This document shows positions 57,754 through 64,000 of a stretch of 64,000 nucleotides of DNA, one piece after another. How positions within the stretch are numbered: position 1 is the first letter of the stretch; every line of letters starts with the position of its first letter. Under the pieces are notes generated by a model. The model was not told the origin of the DNA. It ran no database searches and saw only the letters and a list, made by a program, of their open reading frames with translations. The stretch is from Flavobacterium supellecticarium. GTDB taxonomy: Bacteria > Bacteroidota > Bacteroidia > Flavobacteriales > Flavobacteriaceae. The DNA is taken from positions 124,001-188,000 of the forward strand of contig NZ_SSNZ01000007.1 in assembly GCF_004801375.1 (NCBI RefSeq). The letters are read 5' to 3'. The position numbers and the translations under genes are program-made.

Positions 57754-58428
57754 ATGGCTTACATTCTGAACATTGAAACGGCAACAAAGAATTGTTCCGT
57801 AACCCTTGCAAAAGACGGAGAAATACTGGTGTGTCTGGAGATGGCCGAAGAAGGCTATTCCCACGCGGAAAAACTTCATGTCTTTTTTGAACAGGCTTTG
57901 CAACAGGCTGGGTTGGCATTTCAGGATTTGAACGCGATAGCGGTAAGTCAGGGACCGGGTTCGTATACCGGACTTCGCATCGGTGTTTCGGCGGCCAAAG
58001 GCTTGTGTTATGCACTTAATATTCCATTGCTGGCGATTGATACGCTGGAAACCCTGGCGCGACAGTTAACGGTAACCGAAGGAAAGATTATCCCGATGAT
58101 TGATGCCCGAAGAATGGAAGTTTTTACCGCTGTTTTTGATTCTTCCTATTCCCGATTACGGGCTACGGAAGCAGAAATTATCGAAACGACAACATATGAT
58201 ACACTCGAAGGAACGTTGCATTTGGTTGGCGATGGTGCCGCAAAATGCAAAGCGGTTTTAAACGATCCGAGGTTTATATATCATGACGCGATTGTATATC
58301 CATCGGCCAGAGAAATGAGCCGGATCTCCTTTGAAAAGTATCAAAAAAGCGACACCGTGGATGTCGCTTACTTTGAACCTTTTTATTTAAAAGACTTTGT
58401 GATGACTACAAAGCCTAAGAAGTCGTAA
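57754..58428 (+). CDS. tsaB: tRNA threonylcarbamoyladenosine synthesis protein TsaB
   Basis: From the ATG at 57754 the product has 224 residues. It has the ASKHA fold start (ILNIETATKNCSVTLA) and the TsaB motif SQGPGSYTGLRIGVSAAKGL, and lacks the metal-binding His of TsaD, as expected. TsaB partners TsaD and TsaE to make the t6A base of tRNAs reading ANN codons. The frame from 57733 adds seven residues upstream that overlap the promoter. Its 3' end overlaps that of the convergent channel gene by 14 bases. Confidence 0.94.
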   Translation: MAYILNIETATKNCSVTLAKDGEILVCLEMAEEGYSHAEKLHVFFEQALQQAGLAFQDLNAIAVSQGPGSYTGLRIGVSAAKGLCYALNIPLLAIDTLETLARQLTVTEGKIIPMIDARRMEVFTAVFDSSYSRLRATEAEIIETTTYDTLEGTLHLVGDGAAKCKAVLNDPRFIYHDAIVYPSAREMSRISFEKYQKSDTVDVAYFEPFYLKDFVMTTKPKKS

Positions 58429-59188
58429 CTTTAACAATCTTGCTGCTTTCTTCCAGTAATTCCGAACACACCGTACCATAATCGGCATTATAGGTCCAGG
58501 CGCGAAGGGAAAAAATCAGGTTCTTTTCGCCCATATCGCTGATGACTACTTCTGGTGCCGGAGTTTGTAATACTTTCGGATGATTCTTTACCAGTGCTTC
58601 CAGTTTGATTTTGATGTTTTTGATATCCGAATCATATCCTGTTGGTACAACCAGTGAGGTTCTACGGGTTGTTTTTTGCGAAAAGTTTTTAATCTTTCCA
58701 TTGGATAAAAGCCCGTTTGGAATATAGATGATCTGGTTTTGAGCGGTTAATATTTTAGTCGAAAATATTTGAATACCCAATACTTTTCCATTTTCAGATT
58801 GTGCTTCAATTGTGTCGCCTACTTTAAAGGGTTTAAAAAGGATGATCAATACCCCGCCGGCAAAATTTGAAAGCGAACCTTGTAATGACAAACCTACGGC
58901 CAATCCGATGGCTCCTAAAATAGCGACAAACGATGACGTTTCGATACCTAGTTTGGAAATTACCGATACAAATAATAGAATACGCAAAGCCCAGATCAGA
59001 AAGTCCAACAGGAATTTGATCAAAGTGGGTTCCAGTTCTCTTTTGGTCATTACCGTTTCGGCAATTTTCCGGATAAAACGGATTCCCCAAATTCCGACAA
59101 ACAGGATGATGATCGCCGAGATCACTTTGGGTGAATAATCCAGTAAAACATTAAAATAGTGAATAAAAAAGTTATTCATTTGTTCCAT
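58415..59188 (-). CDS. Small-conductance mechanosensitive channel (MscS family)
   Basis: The 257-residue protein has three membrane helices, with the pore helix region VAILGAIGLAVGLSLQGSLSNFAGG, followed by the beta domain (FKPFKVGDTIEAQSENGKVLGIQIF) and the C-terminal alpha/beta part. This is a minimal MscS, which opens under membrane tension to release solutes on osmotic downshock. It lies 11 bases after the stop of the YyaL-type gene on the same strand and is probably co-transcribed. Confidence 0.92.
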   Translation of the reverse strand: MEQMNNFFIHYFNVLLDYSPKVISAIIILFVGIWGIRFIRKIAETVMTKRELEPTLIKFLLDFLIWALRILLFVSVISKLGIETSSFVAILGAIGLAVGLSLQGSLSNFAGGVLIILFKPFKVGDTIEAQSENGKVLGIQIFSTKILTAQNQIIYIPNGLLSNGKIKNFSQKTTRRTSLVVPTGYDSDIKNIKIKLEALVKNHPKVLQTPAPEVVISDMGEKNLIFSLRAWTYNADYGTVCSELLEESSKIVKVTTS

Positions 59189-59199
59189 AAGGGGGATAT

Positions 59200-61224
59200 T
59201 TATTTAATTGCTAATTCGTCTAATGCAGTGGTCAGTTCGCGAACGGGTAGCTGACAGTTTCTGTTTTCGCAAATATAAAACAGTGTGTCCTTTTCGTCAA
59301 ATCGATTTTGAAGGAATGGAATTTTTGACGGACTTGTACTTCCGGCGAGAACCACATGCGGTAGGTATTGCTGCTGCACCGCCTTTATACCGGCAATCGC
59401 ATCCGCACCGCAAACGGCCAGTTCTTTGTTGTCGGTTGATAGGTTCATCCATAAATTCATCCAGTTTGAAAAAGCCGAACCATAATCGATATTGGGAATG
59501 ACATGGTTAAGCATTTGCAGGGCCGTTTTTTCATAATGACTGTTGTGAAACAGTATCCCAAGCGTATACAGGTTGTTCGCCATAACCGAGTTGGACGACG
59601 GGATTACATTGTCTTCAATTTCATAATGTTCGGCGATTAAGGCTGTGGTGTTTTTGGCTTTAAACAGGAAAAATTGCTGCGTTTCATCATAGAAATGATC
59701 AAAGCAATAATCGGTTAATTGTTTGGCGTGATACAAAAAGGTTTCGTCCAGTGTAGCCTGATATAAACTGATAAAAGCATCGATCGTAAACGCATAATCT
59801 TCCAGAAAACCAACGATACTACTTTGTCCGTTTTTATAGCTATGCCATAAATAGCCATCTTCCGACCAAAGTTTTTCGATGATAAAAGAGGCGTTCTGAA
59901 GTGCCCGTTCCAGAAAGGAAGCCGAGCCAAGAGCATTGTAGGCCTCGGTATAACCTTTTAGCATAATGGCATTCCATGACGTGAGCGATTTATCATCCAG
60001 TCGTGGTTTGGTTCTTTTTTGCTGTTCGCGGAATAATAACTGTTCCCACTGTAGTTTCTTATCAGAAAGTGCCGTTACGGTCAATCCGAATTGTTCGGCG
60101 ATACTTTCCAGCGACTGACTTTGGATAAGCACGTAATTGTCGTGTTCCCAATAGCCGAAGTCATTAATATTAAAAAGGGTACTAAAAACCTCAAAATCGT
60201 CTTGTAAGAGTTGTTGCAGTTGTTCTTTTTGCCAAACGTAATACGCGCCTTCTTCGAGTTGCTGTTTTGCGTTTAAACTGTCGGCATCCAAAGCAGCATA
60301 AAAACCGCCTTCCGGATTTAAAAGTTCCCGTTCGACGAATGCCAACGTTTTTTCGATTACGTCTTTATACAGCGGATTTTGGGTTCGCTTATAGGCCTGC
60401 GCATATAGACTAACCAACTGACCGTTGTCGTAAAGCATTTTTTCGAAATGCGGAACGTGCCATCGCATATCGACGGAATAGCGAGAAAAACCACCACCCA
60501 ATACATCGAATAATCCGCCGTGAGCCATTTTGGTCAACGTTAAATCCACAAAATCCAACAGGTCTTTTGAGGACGTTTGATAGCCAAATCGTTGTAAGAA
60601 AATAAAATTATTGGGCATCATAAATTTGGGCGCTCGGGCATAACCGCCAAAATCCCAATCGAAACTTTTAGACCATTTTTCGAGCAGTATTTTAATGCGT
60701 GCCGGATCCTGTTCTTCGGGATTGGCCTGTGCGTGGTTTACGATTCCTAAAAATGAAATGCCTTCGTGTAATTTTTCGGCATATTCCAGCATCTTGGCGG
60801 GATTTGTCTGATATAGGTTTTGAAGCTGGGTTAAAATATCAATCCAGTTTTCCTTTTTAAAATAGGTACCACCCCAAACCGGTCGGCCGTCCGGTAAACA
60901 AACCACATTGAGTGGCCATCCGCCATGACTGGTCATGAGTTGTACGGCTTTCATATAAATGGCATCCACATCGGGACGTTCTTCACGGTCGACTTTAACG
61001 GAAATAAAACCGGGATTCATAATATTAGCTACTTCGGTGTCTTCAAAACTTTCATGTTCCATCACATGACACCAATGACAGGCCGAATAGCCGATACTAA
61101 TGATCATGAGTTTGTTTTCCGCTTTGGCAGTTGCCAGCGTCTGGTCGTTCCATGCTTTCCAATGGATCGGATTTTGCGCATGTTGGAGTAGGTAAGGACT
61201 GGATTCGTATTGGAGTTCGTTCAT
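59200..61224 (-). CDS. YyaL/DUF255 thioredoxin-like and six-hairpin protein
   Basis: From the ATG at 61224 the product has 674 residues. A thioredoxin-like domain (1 to about 165) carries GYSACHWCHVMEHESF, the conserved CxxC-with-His motif of the family, and GGWPLNVVCLPDG. A large alpha/alpha barrel domain follows, resembling glycosidases or N-acylglucosamine epimerases (PHFEKMLYDNGQLV, DDKSLTSWNAIMLKGY). Human SPATA20 is a relative. Function is unknown. The frame from 61245 begins inside the dodecin terminator, so 61224 is preferred. Confidence 0.88.
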   Translation of the reverse strand: MNELQYESSPYLLQHAQNPIHWKAWNDQTLATAKAENKLMIISIGYSACHWCHVMEHESFEDTEVANIMNPGFISVKVDREERPDVDAIYMKAVQLMTSHGGWPLNVVCLPDGRPVWGGTYFKKENWIDILTQLQNLYQTNPAKMLEYAEKLHEGISFLGIVNHAQANPEEQDPARIKILLEKWSKSFDWDFGGYARAPKFMMPNNFIFLQRFGYQTSSKDLLDFVDLTLTKMAHGGLFDVLGGGFSRYSVDMRWHVPHFEKMLYDNGQLVSLYAQAYKRTQNPLYKDVIEKTLAFVERELLNPEGGFYAALDADSLNAKQQLEEGAYYVWQKEQLQQLLQDDFEVFSTLFNINDFGYWEHDNYVLIQSQSLESIAEQFGLTVTALSDKKLQWEQLLFREQQKRTKPRLDDKSLTSWNAIMLKGYTEAYNALGSASFLERALQNASFIIEKLWSEDGYLWHSYKNGQSSIVGFLEDYAFTIDAFISLYQATLDETFLYHAKQLTDYCFDHFYDETQQFFLFKAKNTTALIAEHYEIEDNVIPSSNSVMANNLYTLGILFHNSHYEKTALQMLNHVIPNIDYGSAFSNWMNLWMNLSTDNKELAVCGADAIAGIKAVQQQYLPHVVLAGSTSPSKIPFLQNRFDEKDTLFYICENRNCQLPVRELTTALDELAIK

Positions 61225-61228
61225 GGTT

Positions 61229-61254
61229 TTAAAAAAGGCGTTCATTCGAACGCC
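61229..61254 (-). terminator. Terminator of the dodecin gene
   Basis: GGCGTTC (61237-61243) pairs with GAACGCC (61248-61254) around ATTC. On the minus strand a run of six T follows. It lies between the dodecin stop and the next gene's ATG. Confidence 0.8.
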
Positions 61255-61264
61255 TGTATCTTTT

Positions 61265-61465
61265 TTATTTTATTTCAAAAGTGAGCTTCAGATTTACCCG
61301 GAACTCTGTCACCTGATCATCGTTAACAACTGCACTTTGTTCCTGTACATAAACCGATCGGATATGCTTTAGCGTTTTCGATGCTTCTGCAACTGCTTTT
61401 CGGGTGGCATCTTCCCAACTTGTTTCCGAACTGGAAAGTAATTCAATAACTTTTAATACGCCCAT
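61265..61465 (-). CDS. Dodecin family protein
   Basis: The 66-residue protein has the dodecin pattern: VLKVIELLSSSETSWEDATRKAVAEA, the strand IRSVYVQEQSAVV and the end YRVNLKLTFEIK-like sequence (FRVNLKLTFEIK). Dodecins form 12-subunit shells that store flavin or similar cofactors. The aromatic flavin-stacking Trp is present in SSETSWEDA (W17). Own terminator follows. Confidence 0.92.
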   Translation of the reverse strand: MGVLKVIELLSSSETSWEDATRKAVAEASKTLKHIRSVYVQEQSAVVNDDQVTEFRVNLKLTFEIK

Positions 61466-61551
61466 AATTTACCAGTTTTTAAGGTTAAGCTATTAAAGGT
61501 AGTGTATAAAAGTTAAAAAAGCAACTGTTGTCGTTGGAGAACCGTTGGGAA

Positions 61552-62451
61552 TTAACCGTTTACCGCTTCTACTTTGATGTTCTGATCGTGTAACATTTCT
61601 TTTAGCATGTTTTCAATACCGTTTTTCAACGTAAAAGTTGAGGACGGACAACCGCTGCAAGCACCTTGAAGGATTACCTTTACGCGTTTTTCGGTTTCGT
61701 CGTAGGATTCGAAAATAATGTTTCCACCGTCTGACGCTACAGCCGGTTTTACATATTCGTCCAGAATATTGATGATTTGCTGTGACGTCACATCCAGATT
61801 GTTAAAATACTCTTCCTGTTGTTTTTCGTGGTTGGCGGTTTTTACGATCTGCGTTTCGTCGATGATTTGCTTGCCTTCTTCAATATAATTTTTGATAAAA
61901 GTACGCACTTCCTGTGTGATTTCCTGCCACTCGTTGATATCGTATTTGGTAATCGAAATATAGTTTTCGTCGAGAAATACTTCTTTTACAAACGGAAACT
62001 TGAATAATTCTTTTGCCAACGGCGAAGCAGCTGTCTCGTCGATGTTTTTAAACTCCACGCTGGTTTTGGTTAGTAACCGACTGGCGACAAATTTTAATAC
62101 CGATGGGTTAGGCGTAGTCTCAGCATAAACGGTAACCGGTACTTTTTTACTTTTGTTTTCATCGATGTTGATGATCTTTCCGCCTTTGTCTACAAAACTT
62201 TCGATTTGCTCGGCTAATAATTCTTTTACCTCATGCCATTCTACAATCGAATATTTTTCGATGGCAATAAAGTTGCCTGAAATATATACGGTCTTAACAA
62301 AAGGTAGGTAAAATAGCTGTTTTGCAAGGGGTGACGGTGCGGTTTCGTCGATGTTTTTAAACTCGAAACTTTCACTTTTTGTTATGAAGTCCGGAAATTC
62401 AAACTTCACAATAGCAGGGTTTTGCGTATCTCGTATTGTTACTTTTAACAT
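61552..62451 (-). CDS. NifU-like Fe-S scaffold with duplicated Nfu N-domain
   Basis: From the ATG at 62451 the product has 299 residues in three parts. Two copies of the Nfu N-terminal domain (about 1-95 and 105-195) share the sentence-like match EFKNIDETA-SPLAK and the strand FVK-V. A C-terminal NifU domain (about 215-299) carries C265-S-G-C268, the cluster-binding CxxC. Nfu proteins carry 4Fe-4S clusters to target enzymes. The frame from 62583 adds 44 residues with no family match. A minus-strand -7 box lies about 19 bases upstream. Confidence 0.92.
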   Translation of the reverse strand: MLKVTIRDTQNPAIVKFEFPDFITKSESFEFKNIDETAPSPLAKQLFYLPFVKTVYISGNFIAIEKYSIVEWHEVKELLAEQIESFVDKGGKIINIDENKSKKVPVTVYAETTPNPSVLKFVASRLLTKTSVEFKNIDETAASPLAKELFKFPFVKEVFLDENYISITKYDINEWQEITQEVRTFIKNYIEEGKQIIDETQIVKTANHEKQQEEYFNNLDVTSQQIINILDEYVKPAVASDGGNIIFESYDETEKRVKVILQGACSGCPSSTFTLKNGIENMLKEMLHDQNIKVEAVNG

Positions 62452-62469
62452 TTTTTTTGTGATTTTTTG

Positions 62470-62477
62470 CAAATTTA
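62470..62477 (-). promoter_or_regulatory. Likely -7 element of the nfu-like gene
   Basis: TAAATTTG on the minus strand fits TAnnTTTG and lies 19 bases before the start codon at 62451. No clear -33 box. Confidence 0.5.
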
Positions 62478-62585
62478 ACGAACATATATCGTTTGAATAA
62501 GTATATTTGGAAATTTTAAAGGAAAAATTAACATTAAGGAACTGTTTTAACCCAAAAATAAGATATTTTACAAGCTTAAGCAAAC

Positions 62586-64000
62586 ATGAAAAAACTCTCC
62601 CCTCTATTGTTTTTGCTATTCTCCGTTGTGGCTTTTTCCCAGCCTATAACCGTGAATTCCAATACATATACGGTTCCTCAATTGGTTCAGGATGTTTTGA
62701 TCAACTCCCAATGTGCGCAAATTTCGAACGTAACCTGGAGAACAGGAAATACCAATGGACAAGGATCAGAAAACGGTATCGGATATTTTCAAAATACCAA
62801 TCCTAACTTCCCAATTCAGTCGGGAGTTATCCTGAGTACCGGTAGAGCGACTTCAGCTCCCGGACCGAACAACGGAATTTTAAGTCAGGGTAGTACTTCC
62901 TGGACCGGAGATGCCGATCTGAAACAAGCAATGGTAAATGCAGGTGTTGTGAGTAACGCATATGTGTATAACAATGCCAGCTATATACAGTTTAACTTTA
63001 CGCCGCTGACCGATAGTTTTAGTTTTAATTTCCTGTTTGCATCGGAAGAATATGGAACGTACCAATGTACGACCGATTATACAGATGCTTTTGCTTTTAT
63101 TTTAACAAATTTAACCACGGGGCAGAGTACGAATCTGGCTGTTGTGCCGGGAACTTCAATTCCAATTTCTGTTTTTACAGTAAGTGATCAGGCAAATAAT
63201 AATAGTTGTGTTTCTCAAAACCCGGCTTATTTTGGGATGTATTATCCGCAAAATGGAACTCCGGCGGCTCCGATCAATTTTAACGGAAGAACGGTTGTAA
63301 TGAATGCGTCTGCAACGGTTACTCCAAATACCCCTTACCGGATTAAAATGGTAATTGGAGATGGAGGTGGACAACCACCTAATACTAGTGATACCGCTTA
63401 TGACTCTGCGGTATTTTTACAGGCAGGTAGTTTTAACGTAGGACAGGCTTCTTTAGGCGGAAACCTTACAATTGATAACCTTGGGGCTTTGTGTCCGGGT
63501 GAGATTCGAACCTTATCTACCGGATTGGATCCGGCTTTTTATACATTCCAGTGGACTAACGGAGGAAATCCTATTCCTGGGGCAACCGGACCTTCCTATG
63601 GTGTTTCGGCACCCGGGACTTATGGTGTTATCATTACAAATGTTTCCGGTGCCTGTGTCCAACAACCCGATCCTATTACTGTAGAAGTCTTTCCGCCAAT
63701 TGCGGCTGGAACACCGGTTGACTTGTTTAAGTGTGGTGACGGAACCACTCCGGTTAGTTTTAACCTCGACGACAATCGTGCTGCAATTTTAGCGGGCCTT
63801 GATCCGGGTACGATTATTACCTATCATACCAGTTTAGCAGATGCGGAACAAGGAGCGAATTATGTTCAGGACCCGACAAATTTCCTGACGCCAATTACCC
63901 GAACGATTTATGTGAATGTTTCAACGGGTGAAAATGCCTGTTATGTTATCCGTCAGTTTAATGTAAACGTGATTTCGTGTACAGCTGATCCGGTACGTCC
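62586..64000 (+). CDS. Large secreted choice-of-anchor L protein, 3' end outside the window
   Basis: The frame from the ATG at 62586 stays open to the window end (471 codons). It has a signal peptide (MKKLSPLLFLLFSVVAFSQ), a choice-of-anchor L domain to about residue 280 with FNFLFASEEYGTYQC and DAFAFILTN, and then immunoglobulin-like/PKD-type repeats beginning at about residue 290 (LCPGEIRTLSTG, FQWTNGGNPIPGATG). Proteins of this type in Flavobacterium are often very long and end with a type IX secretion sorting domain, which would make it a SprA client; that end is not visible here. Confidence 0.85.
   Translation, partial: MKKLSPLLFLLFSVVAFSQPITVNSNTYTVPQLVQDVLINSQCAQISNVTWRTGNTNGQGSENGIGYFQNTNPNFPIQSGVILSTGRATSAPGPNNGILSQGSTSWTGDADLKQAMVNAGVVSNAYVYNNASYIQFNFTPLTDSFSFNFLFASEEYGTYQCTTDYTDAFAFILTNLTTGQSTNLAVVPGTSIPISVFTVSDQANNNSCVSQNPAYFGMYYPQNGTPAAPINFNGRTVVMNASATVTPNTPYRIKMVIGDGGGQPPNTSDTAYDSAVFLQAGSFNVGQASLGGNLTIDNLGALCPGEIRTLSTGLDPAFYTFQWTNGGNPIPGATGPSYGVSAPGTYGVIITNVSGACVQQPDPITVEVFPPIAAGTPVDLFKCGDGTTPVSFNLDDNRAAILAGLDPGTIITYHTSLADAEQGANYVQDPTNFLTPITRTIYVNVSTGENACYVIRQFNVNVISCTADPVR

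Noticed and set aside
1..64000. Prophage, insertion sequence or secondary-metabolite cluster
   Set aside because: I found no transposase, integrase, capsid, polyketide or peptide synthetase features on either strand.

Overview
The window looks like a chromosomal segment of a member of the Flavobacteriaceae, most likely Flavobacterium or a close relative. Three things point there. It encodes the gliding and type IX secretion protein SprA with a RemB-like protein downstream. It encodes a full alternative complex III (ActABCDEF) fused in one operon to an A-type cytochrome oxidase. Its promoters are of the Bacteroidota type (TTTG, about 19 bases, TAnnTTTG). Start sites have little recognisable Shine-Dalgarno sequence. 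I see no rRNA, CRISPR array, insertion sequence or prophage, and one tRNA (Gln).

Layout. Positions 1-8906 hold surface and envelope genes: the 5' end of an FG-GAP-type secreted protein, a GIGTTTP-type surface protein, a membrane metallophosphoesterase, a cysteine-less thioredoxin-like protein, a polysaccharide deacetylase, a giant DUF2723 membrane protein, tRNA-Gln and a double UspA protein. Positions 8959-14297 hold the rimP-nusA-infB operon and a SPOR-domain protein. Positions 14402-25982 hold the respiratory operon actABCDEF-coxB-coxA. Positions 26254-33460 hold an amino-acid permease, a YjdI/acetyltransferase fusion, ruvB, queG, a malic enzyme and ruvA. Positions 33464-44399 hold sprA, gcvH, a VanZ-like gene, deoC and a remB-like gene. 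Positions 45067-50228 hold the oxidase assembly operon: ctaB, two subunit III genes, subunit IV, a Sco-like protein without cysteines, Sco1, a DUF420 protein and a small CxxC protein.

Positions 50229-53288 form the one clearly accessory patch. About 650 bases of gene-free, very AT-rich DNA precede a 759-residue protein. I read this protein as an N-terminal restriction-endonuclease-like fold joined to a C-terminal PIN-type nuclease, a good candidate for an undescribed stand-alone defence gene. Positions 53311-64000 return to core genes: a DUF4403 lipoprotein, a TolC/adaptor efflux pair, tsaB, an MscS channel, a YyaL-type protein, dodecin, a double-domain Nfu scaffold, and the start of a large secreted choice-of-anchor L protein cut by the window end.

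How they fit together. The act-cox operon and the ctaB-sco operon together cover quinol oxidation, electron transfer to oxygen, haem O synthesis and CuA loading; haem A synthase is not in the window. SprA would export surface proteins such as those at both window ends. The remaining genes are housekeeping.
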